Below, in pieces: positions 36,653 to 46,779 of a DNA stretch of 64,000 bases (its first letter is position 1; each line of letters opens with the position of its first letter). Both the position numbers and the translations under genes were made by a program. Under the pieces are notes generated by a model that did not search any database, was not told where the DNA came from, and worked only from the letters and a program-made list of their open reading frames with translations. The DNA is from Methylocystis silviterrae (GTDB lineage Bacteria > Pseudomonadota > Alphaproteobacteria > Rhizobiales > Beijerinckiaceae), in assembly GCF_013350005.1 (NCBI RefSeq), contig NZ_JABVWW010000004.1, forward strand, positions 186,001-250,000, read 5' to 3'.

Positions 36653-37324
36653 ATGGGAGCCGCCGATCGCCTCGAATCGACACGCGAAGCGATTCGCCGC
36701 GCTGCGCTCGACTGCGGGCGCGATCCGGCCTCGGTCACGCTCATTTGCGTCACCAAGACCTTTCCGGCCAAGGACGTGGCGCCGCTGCTGGAAGCGGGCC
36801 ATCGCGTCTTCGGGGAAAACCGCGTGCAGGAGGCTTTGTCGAAGTGGCCGGCGCTGCGCGAAAAATATCCGAACATCGAATTGCATCTCATCGGCCCGCT
36901 GCAGTCGAATAAGGCGCGCGAGGCGGTCGAGCTCTTCGACGTCATAGAGAGCGTCGACCGCGAAAAGATCGCCAAGGCGCTGTCCGAGGAAATCGCCAGG
37001 ACGGGCAAGCGCCCGCGGCTGTTCGTGCAGGTCAACACTGGCGCCGAGCCGCAAAAGGCCGGCGTTCTGCCCGAAAGCGCCGACAGCTTTCTGGCCGCCT
37101 GTCGCGACGTTTATGGATTGAAAATCGAGGGGCTGATGTGCGTGCCGCCCGTGGGCGAACAGGCGTCTCCGCATTTTGCGCTGCTCGCCGACATAGCCGC
37201 GCGCAACGGAATCGCCGAACTCTCCATGGGCATGAGTTCGGATTTCGAACTCGCGATCCAGTTAGGGGCGACCTATGTCCGGGTCGGCTCGGCGATCATG
37301 GGCGAGCGCGACTATCCGGCGTGA
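36653..37324 (+). CDS. pyridoxal-phosphate homeostasis protein (YggS/PLPBP)
   Basis: A 223-residue single-domain TIM-barrel protein that binds PLP and balances vitamin B6 pools; it has no known enzymatic activity. The PLP lysine is Lys35 in VTKTFP; other blocks are FGENRVQEAL, LHLIGPLQSNKA, and the phosphate-binding end LSMGMSSDFELAIQ with VRVGSAIMG. Start ATG 36653 fits family length. It is convergent with the second L,D-transpeptidase. Confidence 0.95.
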   Translation: MGAADRLESTREAIRRAALDCGRDPASVTLICVTKTFPAKDVAPLLEAGHRVFGENRVQEALSKWPALREKYPNIELHLIGPLQSNKAREAVELFDVIESVDREKIAKALSEEIARTGKRPRLFVQVNTGAEPQKAGVLPESADSFLAACRDVYGLKIEGLMCVPPVGEQASPHFALLADIAARNGIAELSMGMSSDFELAIQLGATYVRVGSAIMGERDYPA

Positions 37325-37372
37325 GACGGCGGCCCCTCCCAAACTCGCGCGGATGATGGCGGGCGGTCAGCG

Positions 37373-37915
37373 CTATCCGATCAACAGCGCGACCTTGCGT
37401 CCCAGCCGCGGCAGCAGCCGCGCCATGTCGCGGGCGCGCAATGCGACGCAGCCGGCGGTCGGGGAAAGATCATCCGTGGCGATGTGAAAGAAAATTGCGC
37501 TGCCGCGACCGCACACCCGAGGACGAAGATTGTAGCCTATGACGCCGACGGCGTCATAGAGCGCGTCCTTGCGCCACATCTCCTCATGGCCGAGGCGCGA
37601 CGGCGCCCGCAGCGGTTTGTTATAGAGAAAGGCGCGCGGATCGTCGCACCAGAGGTCGCCCGGCCGCGTGCGCCGCCATGGCAGGCGCAGGGGCGCGGGC
37701 GCGCGCAGGTAAAAATGGAGGAGCGGCCAGCGGCCGGCCGGGCTCGCGCCGTCGCCTTCGCGCTTGTTGCGCGCAACGCCGCTGCGGCCGAGCGCGCAAG
37801 GAAGAACGAGCGAGCCGGCGATCAGCCTTCCCTCATGCGGGCGGCCGCCGATGCGCCGCGCGACGCGCAGCAAGGCCAGTCCGGCAGGTTTCGTCCGGTT
37901 CATTCGGCGATGCAT
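37373..37915 (-). CDS. L,D-transpeptidase family protein (YkuD), short type
   Basis: A 180-residue protein with the YkuD catalytic block near its C terminus: His144 in FFHIATDD and Cys156 in PTAGCVALR. The N-terminal part (KREGDGASPAGRWPLLHFYL) matches the short alphaproteobacterial branch. No signal peptide or membrane anchor is evident at either candidate start (37915 or 37903), so its localisation is unclear. It is divergent from the response-regulator gene. Confidence 0.85.
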   Translation of the reverse strand: MHRRMNRTKPAGLALLRVARRIGGRPHEGRLIAGSLVLPCALGRSGVARNKREGDGASPAGRWPLLHFYLRAPAPLRLPWRRTRPGDLWCDDPRAFLYNKPLRAPSRLGHEEMWRKDALYDAVGVIGYNLRPRVCGRGSAIFFHIATDDLSPTAGCVALRARDMARLLPRLGRKVALLIG

Positions 37916-37999
37916 GATGCGTTATATGCGCCGCTCGCCGGCGCGTCTGACGGCCTATAGCAGGAATATTCTCTTCGAAGCGAGGAGCGACCCCGGCCG

Positions 38000-38632
38000 A
38001 TGTTCTTTCCGCGCGCTCTGATCATCGCCGCCGAACCCCAGTTGCGGGCGACGCTCGTCGAGCAATTCGCCGCGCTCGGCCGCTATGCGCTGCGCGACGA
38101 CCAGCTCGGCGCGCCGGGAGAAGATTGGCCGGATGCGGCGATCTTGGACGAATCCCATTACGACCCTGAGGCGCTTGCCGACGCGCGCGCGCGCGGCTGC
38201 AGGACCCGTGTCGTGCTCATCACGGATGGGCCGAAATCGCCGCCGCCAGGGGTCGACGCCGTCGTTACGCGTCCTTTCCGCTTTGCGGAATTGGTCGCGC
38301 TGATAGATTCCACGCCTTCTCGGGCGGCTGTCGGGCCCTATCATTTCGAGGCCGGCGAACTGCGGGCGCCTTCTGGCGCGCGCTTGAAGCTGACCGAAAA
38401 GGAGACGGCGATACTCGCGAGGCTGGCGCGCGCACACGGCGCGACGGTGTCTCGCGCGGCGCTGCTGCGCGATGTGTGGGGCTACGGTCCGAATATGTCG
38501 ACCCGTACGCTCGAAACGCACATTCACCGTCTGAGACGCAAACTCGAGCCATCGCCCGAACAGCCGCGCTGGCTCAAAACGGAACGCGACGGATACCGGC
38601 TCGCCGCCAGCGAAGAGGACCCCGCGTCTTAA
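38000..38632 (+). CDS. OmpR-type response regulator with degenerate receiver
   Basis: A 210-residue protein: receiver-like domain (1-110) and winged-helix DNA-binding domain (about 115-205, with LKLTEKETAILARLARAHG and STRTLETHIHRLRRKLEP). Asp50 sits at the phosphoacceptor place, but only Glu12 marks the acidic pair and the conserved Lys of KPF is Arg91 (TRPF). Phosphorylation may therefore be weak or absent. No histidine kinase is adjacent; the next gene encodes a cyclic-nucleotide-binding protein. Confidence 0.85.
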   Translation: MFFPRALIIAAEPQLRATLVEQFAALGRYALRDDQLGAPGEDWPDAAILDESHYDPEALADARARGCRTRVVLITDGPKSPPPGVDAVVTRPFRFAELVALIDSTPSRAAVGPYHFEAGELRAPSGARLKLTEKETAILARLARAHGATVSRAALLRDVWGYGPNMSTRTLETHIHRLRRKLEPSPEQPRWLKTERDGYRLAASEEDPAS

Positions 38633-38704
38633 CGCTTACGCCACGCTTACGCCGCGCCGCCGGCGCATATAGAGATAGCGTGGGGGACGCCGAACAAAAG
38701 TGAC

Positions 38705-39175
38705 ATGACGCTGGACGACGATATCGACAATCTCGCGCGCATCCCTCTCTTTTCGATCTTCGAGCCGAACGCCCTGCATATGCTCGCGCTTTCTGCAGAA
38801 ACGCGCCTGCTGCGAGCCGGCGACGTCCTGTTTCGACGCGGCGAAATGTCGGACGGAGGCTATGTGCTCACCCTGGGGTCGATCGCGCTGACCGCCGAAA
38901 ACGACGGACGTCCTCAGTCGAAGATCGTCCGGCCCTGGACGCTGATCGGCGAAACCGCCCTCCTCGCGGCCTCAACGCGCCCCGCCGCCGCGATCGCGCA
39001 GGAGCCGGCCACGGCGCTTAAGATCTTGCGGCCATTGTTTCATTTGATTTTGGAGCAGCATCCGGCGACCGCCGCTCGCGTGCGCGATTTCTTTCGTTGC
39101 AGGCTTTTGGATTTCATCCACGATATCGGCGCCGAGGCGTCGGCCACTGACAGCGACGTTGGGCGCTTAACGTAA
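38705..39175 (+). CDS. cyclic-nucleotide-binding domain protein
   Basis: A 156-residue single cNMP-binding-like barrel (about residues 10-120; the blocks LARIPLFSIFEPNALHMLAL, LLRAGDVLFRRGEMSDGGYV and LIGETALLA) followed by a C-terminal helix. It has no DNA-binding domain, so it is not a Crp regulator. The phosphate-binding cassette GETALLAASTRPA has an Arg in about the usual place, so nucleotide binding is possible. It follows the response regulator by 72 bp and could act with it. Confidence 0.85.
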   Translation: MTLDDDIDNLARIPLFSIFEPNALHMLALSAETRLLRAGDVLFRRGEMSDGGYVLTLGSIALTAENDGRPQSKIVRPWTLIGETALLAASTRPAAAIAQEPATALKILRPLFHLILEQHPATAARVRDFFRCRLLDFIHDIGAEASATDSDVGRLT

Positions 39176-39309
39176 ACGCCAAAAAAAGTCACGTTTCAGC
39201 CTCTCGCAGCGGATCAATTTCCGCCTAACTAAGTTGTTATTACGGCGTGAGCTCCAGGGGAGTTTGCGGCGCAGCGCGGCAGGACGCCGCGCCAGGAGGA
39301 GGATGAACG

Positions 39310-39762
39310 ATGCGAAAAGGCCTGAAATTGGCGCTGTCCGGCGCGCTCTGCAGCGCGACATTGGCGGCCGCCGTTCCGGAAGCGATCGCCGGGCCGATGA
39401 GCGCGCCCGATCGGTCAATTGTCGCACCTTCGAGCCCGGTCGAAAATGTTTGGTATCGTCGCGGCTGGGGCTATCGCGGCGGCTGGGGCCGGCGCTACGG
39501 CTACCGGCGCGGCTATTACAACCCCGGCGGCGCCATCGCCGCGGGCGTGGGCCTCGGGCTGCTCGGCGCCGGCCTCGCGGCCTCAAGCGGTTATGGCGGC
39601 TATTATGGCTACCCCTATGGCTACGGCTATGGCTATTACCCGACCGCCTACAGCGGATGGGGAGACCCCTATGCCGGCTGGGGCGGCTGGGGCGGCGGCT
39701 GGGGCGGCGGCTGGGGTGGAGGCTGGGGCGGCGGCGGCTGGGGCGGCGGCTGGGGCTGGTAA
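39310..39762 (+). CDS. Gly/Tyr/Trp-rich secreted protein
   Basis: A 150-residue protein preceded by CAGGAGGAGG at 7 nt. It has a signal peptide (residues 1-27, ending AIAG), an Arg/Tyr/Gly section (WYRRGWGYRGGWGRRYGYR), a hydrophobic glycine zipper-like stretch (GGAIAAGVGLGLLGAGLAA) and a C-terminal run of WGGG units. Such proteins are common in Hyphomicrobiales and may be envelope-associated; no function is established. A strong terminator follows. Confidence 0.85.
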   Translation: MRKGLKLALSGALCSATLAAAVPEAIAGPMSAPDRSIVAPSSPVENVWYRRGWGYRGGWGRRYGYRRGYYNPGGAIAAGVGLGLLGAGLAASSGYGGYYGYPYGYGYGYYPTAYSGWGDPYAGWGGWGGGWGGGWGGGWGGGGWGGGWGW

Positions 39763-41538
<1,776 letters not shown>

Positions 41539-41569
41539 GCCCCCAGGCCGGTGAATAGGATTCAGTCGC

Positions 41570-42928
41570 GTGAACGATGCACCCCTCCAATGCGAGCCGA
41601 GAGACGCAATGGAAATCAGCGAAGACGAACCCAAGACTCTCAGCGAGCATCCGTTCCGCGAAGCGGTTCTCGCGGAGCTGCACGCGCGGCCGTTCCTGCC
41701 GCTCGACGCGCCCCGGCGCGTCTATCACTACGCCTTCGCCACGGACCATGAAGCGGCGGCCGCCGATCGTGAAGCGATCGGCGCGCTCGCGCTCGCGCAT
41801 GGCGTGCTGGCGCCGGATCCGGGCGCGCGGTTCCACTACTTTATCTTTGGCGACTGGCGGCTTCGCTGGGAGCAACATAGCGAATTCACCACCTACAGCT
41901 GGTCGACTGGCGTCGGCGCCGATATCCCCTTCGCGCATGCCGATCCGTTCAAAGCGGGCGAAATCTCCTTTAAGCCGCCGGGAGTTCTCATCGTCGCGAC
42001 GCAGCTCTGCGTCGTCGACGGCGCGCGATCGGTCGAAGAGCTTGCATCCTATTTCAATTCGCAGAGTCTGTGCGTCGTCTGCGTCGAAGATCGCGACGCG
42101 CAGGTTCTGACCGACTTCGCCGTCGACGCCTATGGCTTTACGCGCATGCTGATCCGCGGAAAGGCGCTGCCGCGTTTCGAAGCCGGCCGTCTCGCGCAGC
42201 GCGTCCTCGAGATCGAAACTTATCGCACGATGGCGCTGCTCGGGCTGCCGCTCGCGCGGCAAGTGTCGCCGCAACTCGCCAACATGGAGCGAGAGCTTTC
42301 GGGCATCACCGAAGCGCTGAACGAAGCGCATGATATGCGCGTCAATTACCTTTTGCTGAAACGGCTCTCGGACCTGCTCGCGAGCGGTCAGGCGCTATCG
42401 ACGCGCACGGCCTTCCGTTTCGACGCGAGCCGCGCCTATCGCGCGCTGGTGAAGAACCGGCTCTCCCAGCTGCAGGAACGGCGCGAAGGACAATATGTGA
42501 CGATTTCGGATTTTCTCAATGCGCGCCTTGATCCAGCGATCGAAACCTGCAACGCCGTCGAGGCGCGCCAGACCCGCTTTTCGGCGCAGGTCGAGCGGGC
42601 GACCGATCTGATGCGCACCGGCATCACGCTGGAAATGGAGCGGCAGAACAGCGCGCTGCTTGAAGAGATGAACCGCCGCACGCGTTTGCAGATGCGGCTC
42701 AACCGCATCGTGCAAGGAATCACGATCGCCGGGCTCGCCTATTTTCTCACCGGACTCTTCAGCTTTGTCGCTAAGGGGCTCAAGGCCGCTGGCGCTCTGC
42801 CGCCGCAGGTTTCCGCCGATCTCGTCGCCGCCCTCGCGATGCCGATCGCGGTGCTCATCGCTATCGCGTTCATGGCCCGCGTCCACAGATTGTCGCGAGA
42901 GGCGGCGGAGGAGGAACACTTAGATTAA
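41570..42928 (+). CDS. DUF3422 family membrane protein
   Basis: A 452-residue protein: a large soluble N-terminal part beginning with the family block HPFREAVLAELHARPF, a HYFIFGDWRLRWEQHSEFTT segment, helical central regions, and two C-terminal membrane helices (about 380-400 and 420-440). This is DUF3422 (PF11902), usually a single-copy gene in alphaproteobacteria, without known function; the C-terminal two-helix layout recalls CorA-like anchoring only loosely. The start is GTG 41570 or ATG 41609. Confidence 0.92.
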   Translation: MNDAPLQCEPRDAMEISEDEPKTLSEHPFREAVLAELHARPFLPLDAPRRVYHYAFATDHEAAAADREAIGALALAHGVLAPDPGARFHYFIFGDWRLRWEQHSEFTTYSWSTGVGADIPFAHADPFKAGEISFKPPGVLIVATQLCVVDGARSVEELASYFNSQSLCVVCVEDRDAQVLTDFAVDAYGFTRMLIRGKALPRFEAGRLAQRVLEIETYRTMALLGLPLARQVSPQLANMERELSGITEALNEAHDMRVNYLLLKRLSDLLASGQALSTRTAFRFDASRAYRALVKNRLSQLQERREGQYVTISDFLNARLDPAIETCNAVEARQTRFSAQVERATDLMRTGITLEMERQNSALLEEMNRRTRLQMRLNRIVQGITIAGLAYFLTGLFSFVAKGLKAAGALPPQVSADLVAALAMPIAVLIAIAFMARVHRLSREAAEEEHLD

Positions 42929-42943
42929 CACTTGGATTAACGT

Positions 42944-43201
42944 CTATTCGACGTCGAAGGGCGCGACTCCTGTCGGCTGGCCGTTCTCGCCAAGCGTGAT
43001 TTTCTCGATGCGGGCTTCGGCCTCGGCGAGAAGAGCCTCGCAGCGCGCCTGCAGCGCCTTGCCGCGCGCATAGAGCTTCACCGACTCGTCGAGCGAGACG
43101 GCGCCTTTCTCCAGGTCGGCGACGATACGCTCGAGCTCCTGCATCGCCTGTTCGAAAGGCAGCGAGGCGATGTCAGCGGCGGCGTCCGACTGCTGTGTCA
43201 T
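42944..43201 (-). CDS. xseB: exodeoxyribonuclease VII small subunit
   Basis: An 85-residue helical protein starting MTQQSDAAADIASLPFEQAM with ELERIVADLEKGAVSLDESV, the XseB signature, then a KLYARGKALQARCEALL helix. It partners XseA in degrading single-stranded DNA; xseA is not in the window. The frame allows nine more codons upstream, but ATG 43201 fits the family. It follows the CDF gene on the same strand by 33 bp. Confidence 0.95.
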   Translation of the reverse strand: MTQQSDAAADIASLPFEQAMQELERIVADLEKGAVSLDESVKLYARGKALQARCEALLAEAEARIEKITLGENGQPTGVAPFDVE

Positions 43202-43234
43202 GGCGTCTCTCATAGACGAAGCGCGCATCCTTGG

Positions 43235-44662
43235 CTATGCGGCGGTTGAGCGATCGCCGGGCTCGGCGCGGCCGACGATGCGCAGAATCGCCGGAAATTC
43301 CTCGCGTGTGCGGCGCTCGATCTCGTCGAGCGCGTCATGGGCGCTTTGCACGGATGCGGCCGCGTCCAGACGGCAGCGGAAGTTGACGACGATGCCTCCG
43401 GCGGTTTCGCGGACTCGTACGTCCCGCACTTGCGCCGGCGGTCGGGTCTGAGCGGCGACGCGCGCAAGCGCCGTTTCAATCGCGCAGGCAAGCCCGGGAT
43501 CGGCGACCTGCGCCGCGAGCAATTGCAGCTCGAGCGGCTCGATATGCGTGTCGACTTCGGCGTCGGCGCCAAATTCGTCGCGCAGCGCGCTCTCGAAGTC
43601 GGCGGCGATCGCATGCGCGCGGCCGAGCGGCATCGCGCCATCGAGTTCGACGTCGACGCCGATCGATAGTCTGCCCTCGATCTGCTGGGCGATGACATGA
43701 TGGGCGTGAATGTGGCGACGCGCCCCAACCAGCAGGATGCGTTCCGCGATCGTTTCGTCGTCAAGCGCCCGCGGCTCGATCGACAGCGTGACCCGGGCGC
43801 GCGGCGTGACTGTGGCGATCGCTTCGGCGACGGCCGATTTGATGCGCGCCGCCTGCTCGACGCGCAAGCCGCGCGAAACGCCGATCGTCGCTTCGCCGAT
43901 GATGTCAGGGCCAATCGTGCGCAGCCGCAGCGAATCGATCGCGATGACGCCCGGCACGTCGACGATCGCCCTCTCGAGATGCGGCGCCACTTCGCGTGGC
44001 GCAGCGTCGAGCAGAGTGTCGATCGTGCGACGGCCCAGCCGAAAACCCGCGATGGCGATGAAAGCGGCCACGCCCAAGGCGGCGAGCGCGTCGCCGCGCT
44101 CAAACCCATAATGCGCCGCAATGAGTCCGAGCAGCACCAGCGCCGATGACACCAGATCGCTCGAAAAATGCAGCGCGTCGGCGGCCAGAGCGTCGCTGCC
44201 CTCTTCCTTTGCGATCCGCCGCAACTGCCGCGAGCGCACGAAATCGACGACGATCGAGACGACCAGAACGCCATAGATCGGCCAGCCGGCGTCGATCACG
44301 ACATCCGTTTCCTGCAACCGCCTCCAGGCTTCGCCGACGATGAACAAGGCGAGGCCGAAGAGGAAGCCGGTTTGGATCAGCGCGGCCAGCGCCTCATATT
44401 TGCCATGGCCATAGTGATGTTCCTCGTCCGCCGGCTTCTCTGCTTCGCGCACTGCAAAGAAAGTCAGCACTGTCGCGCCGGTGTCCACGAAGGCGTGCCC
44501 GGACTCGGACAGAAGCGCGAGCGAGCCAGACCACAGACCGGCTGCGAGTTTCGCCGCCGCGAGCAAAGCGCTGGCGGCGATCGAGGCCTTCGCGGCCGCC
44601 AGCTTGACGCTGGTCGCCGCTCGCGGAAGAGCATTCGTCTCGGTCAACTCAATACGCACCAT
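43235..44662 (-). CDS. cation diffusion facilitator transporter with three tandem C-terminal domains
   Basis: A 475-residue metal exporter, about 170 residues longer than FieF-type proteins. The six-helix membrane part (about 18-215) has the metal site as HxxxD pairs: SGHAFVDT in helix 2 and ALHFSSDLV in helix 5, the HD-HD arrangement usual in zinc transporters, plus a loop HHYGHGKYE. Three cytoplasmic dimerisation-type modules follow, each a ferredoxin-like strand-helix-strand ending in an ArgVT/IEP-like block: about 220-290, 300-375 and 395-465. Zn2+ export is likely; the extra domains may sense metal. xseB follows. Confidence 0.92.
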   Translation of the reverse strand: MVRIELTETNALPRAATSVKLAAAKASIAASALLAAAKLAAGLWSGSLALLSESGHAFVDTGATVLTFFAVREAEKPADEEHHYGHGKYEALAALIQTGFLFGLALFIVGEAWRRLQETDVVIDAGWPIYGVLVVSIVVDFVRSRQLRRIAKEEGSDALAADALHFSSDLVSSALVLLGLIAAHYGFERGDALAALGVAAFIAIAGFRLGRRTIDTLLDAAPREVAPHLERAIVDVPGVIAIDSLRLRTIGPDIIGEATIGVSRGLRVEQAARIKSAVAEAIATVTPRARVTLSIEPRALDDETIAERILLVGARRHIHAHHVIAQQIEGRLSIGVDVELDGAMPLGRAHAIAADFESALRDEFGADAEVDTHIEPLELQLLAAQVADPGLACAIETALARVAAQTRPPAQVRDVRVRETAGGIVVNFRCRLDAAASVQSAHDALDEIERRTREEFPAILRIVGRAEPGDRSTAA

Positions 44663-44763
44663 GTTTTGGGAGCGCCAGCGCTCTAGCAGGCGCCCGGCGT
44701 GGGTGCAAATCCGCGCCCGCGAAACGCTATTATTATGGCGGACGCATCAGATAGGAGCCGCAT

Positions 44764-45204
44764 ATGAGATTTCTGCACACCATGATCCGAGTCGGCGACC
44801 TCGACCGCGCGCTAGCGTTTTTTTGCGGCGCGCTTGGACTACAGGAGGTGCGCCGCACCCAGAACGAAAAGGCGCGCTATACGCTCGTCTATCTCGCCGC
44901 GCCCGAGGATGCCGCGCAAGCCAAGGAAAACAACGCGCCGACAATCGAACTCACCCATAACTGGGACGAACACACATATGCCGGCGGGCGGAATTTCGGT
45001 CACCTCGCCTTCGCCGTTGAGAATATTTACGAAGTCTGCGCGCGACTGCAGGCGGCGGGCGTGACGATCAATCGGCCGCCGCGCGACGGCCATATGGCCT
45101 TCGTGCAAACGCCGGATTCGATCTCCATCGAGTTGTTGCAGAAGGGCGCGCCGCTGCCGCCAACGGAACCCTGGGCTTCGGCGCCCAACATTGGCGCTTG
45201 GTGA
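44764..45204 (+). CDS. gloA: lactoylglutathione lyase (glyoxalase I)
   Basis: A 146-residue metalloenzyme converting the methylglyoxal-glutathione adduct to lactoylglutathione. Metal ligands are visible: His5 in [10 protein letters not shown], Glu in TIELTHNW, His in [12 protein letters not shown] and Glu in SISIELLQK. The usual alphaproteobacterial length and a ribosome site AGGAG 7 nt before ATG support the start. The Ni2+-type (E. coli-like) short form fits. Confidence 0.95.
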   Translation: MRFLHTMIRVGDLDRALAFFCGALGLQEVRRTQNEKARYTLVYLAAPEDAAQAKENNAPTIELTHNWDEHTYAGGRNFGHLAFAVENIYEVCARLQAAGVTINRPPRDGHMAFVQTPDSISIELLQKGAPLPPTEPWASAPNIGAW

Positions 45205-45636
45205 GGATTCCGCGGCGCCGCGTGATCTTTTGCGCCGCAGCTACGAATTTTTTAGCTGCTCGGAACCATTGCTCTAGCCACGAGTTGAGTCAGAGGTCGT
45301 GCTGTGGCCTCAGCTCGGCTGATCATTATGTTGTTGATATGCTGGCGAACTTCGTCGCGAAGCTGTCACGGCTTTCAGTTAGAAGGCAGCAGCGCACGGC
45401 ATGGGGAGCGAACGTCTCTCGGCTCTTGCGCCGACAGCCTTGTTCGCCGGGCTTGAGAGATCCCATCCGATCGTCGGATGCGGAATTTTTTCAGCACTCA
45501 TACAGATAACGTTCAGCTTGACTGGATAGCTTGGCGGAAGCGAACGCGCCGAACGGCGCGAGGGAACTGATGTCGCGGAGACACCGCGGCCAACAAAGGG
45601 TTCCAAAACATGGAACGTTCAAGGGCGGAGGTCGTC
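45205..45636. other. 432-bp non-coding gap
   Basis: No convincing gene. The stretch is less GC-rich than its surroundings near 45245-45345 and holds one stress-sigma-like promoter (separate entry). Small ORFs on both strands lack ribosome sites and codon bias. It could contain the leader of the hypothetical gene at 45637 or an undescribed small RNA; nothing specific is seen. Confidence 0.5.
45262..45287 (+). promoter_or_regulatory. possible EcfG (general stress sigma) promoter
   Basis: GGAAC at 45262, 17 bases, then GTT at 45284. The EcfG consensus in alphaproteobacteria is GGAAC-N16/17-CGTT; here the C is A. The hypothetical gene at 45637 is 350 bp downstream, so the transcript would have a long leader or be a small RNA. 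Chance occurrence cannot be excluded. Confidence 0.3.
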
Positions 45637-45996
45637 ATGGTCATCGTAGATCTGATCAATTCCTGCTCGAACGACAAGGTGGCGCATGCCGCCTTGGCAT
45701 GCATTGGCGGCGGCTTCGCCGAGCGCGTGCGCGCCGCGGCTGAGGAGAAAGGCGTCAGCGTTGGCAGATTCGTCGCGCTGGCGGTGCGTGATTTCGCGAG
45801 CCGCTCGGATGAAGCCGCGCAAGAGGCGCTTCGGGCCAAGGTTGTCCGCGACGACCAGCCTCTGCTCAGAGGATTGCGTGAGGTCCTGCAAGTGGCGCTG
45901 GAGCGCCACCCCTTCTTCGTCGACAGCGAGGCCATGGCGGTGACGCCGCCCTACGCCTTCAGCGCCGCGCGCGAGAATGCGCTGCAATATCACTGA
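45637..45996 (+). CDS. conserved hypothetical protein
   Basis: A 119-residue, probably helical cytoplasmic protein. ATG 45637 has GGAGG 5 nt upstream and is preferred over an in-frame ATG nine codons earlier. The central part (FAERVRAAAEEKGVSVGRFV then ALAVRDFASR) looks like a ribbon-helix-helix-type or helix-turn-helix pattern, and the C-terminal part is EVLQVALERHPFFVDSEA. No family is recognised. Both neighbours are unrelated single genes. Confidence 0.65.
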   Translation: MVIVDLINSCSNDKVAHAALACIGGGFAERVRAAAEEKGVSVGRFVALAVRDFASRSDEAAQEALRAKVVRDDQPLLRGLREVLQVALERHPFFVDSEAMAVTPPYAFSAARENALQYH

Positions 45997-46104
45997 CCCT
46001 GTCCGATCGACGTTTTTGAATGGCGGCCTCGCTTCGGCGACGTCGCCATTTGCGCGTTTAGGCCTACATGAGAGTCGCGGAAGCCGACACTTTCTGGGCC
46101 ATGG

Positions 46105-46746
46105 ATGACGCATTTTCTCGACCAGGCGCAGATCGCCGCGATCCTTTCGACCTACGGCTATTGGGCGATCTTTATCGTCGTGGCCCTGGAAAGCGCCGGC
46201 ATTCCGCTGCCCGGCGAAACCATGCTGGTCGGCGCGGCAATTTACGCGCGGCTCTCCGGAGCGATCGCCATCGAGAATATTGTCGTGGCGGCCGCTGCGG
46301 GCGCGATCGTCGGCGACAATGTCGGCTATTGGCTGGGGCGGGAGTATGGAACGAAGCTTCTCGAACGCTACGGCCATCATGTCGGGCTCGGGCCCGAAAA
46401 GCTGCGCCTGGGCCAATATCTCTTCTATCGTTGGGGCGGCGCGATCGTCTTTTTCGGCCGCTTCATCGCGTTGCTGCGCATTCTCGCGGCCTCGCTCGCA
46501 GGCGCAAACCATCTGCCGCCTGGCCATTTCTTCATCTATAACGCGACGGGCGGCGTCGTTTGGGCGTGCGTATTCGGCTTTGGCGCTTATTACCTTACGG
46601 CCGGCTTCGAAAAAATCGAAGGTCCTATCGCGATGGCCCTCGCCGGCGGGCTCGTCATCGGGCTGTTTGTGCTTTGGCGCTACTATAAGCGGCACGAGGC
46701 GCGGCTGATGCGGGAAGCCGACGCTATGTTGAGCCAGCGACGATAG
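46105..46746 (+). CDS. DedA family membrane protein
   Basis: A 213-residue inner-membrane protein of the VTT/DedA family, linked to lipid scrambling and undecaprenyl phosphate recycling. Signature blocks: ESAGIPLPGETMLVGAA near residue 29, AGAIVGDNVGYWLGREYG, FFGRFIALLRILAASLAG (with the conserved Arg pair), and the final helices. Basic C-terminal tail. It is convergent with the DUF2244 gene. Confidence 0.94.
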   Translation: MTHFLDQAQIAAILSTYGYWAIFIVVALESAGIPLPGETMLVGAAIYARLSGAIAIENIVVAAAAGAIVGDNVGYWLGREYGTKLLERYGHHVGLGPEKLRLGQYLFYRWGGAIVFFGRFIALLRILAASLAGANHLPPGHFFIYNATGGVVWACVFGFGAYYLTAGFEKIEGPIAMALAGGLVIGLFVLWRYYKRHEARLMREADAMLSQRR

Positions 46747-46779
46747 ATCTTGCCGCTTTTGGGCGGAATGGAGCGCGTT

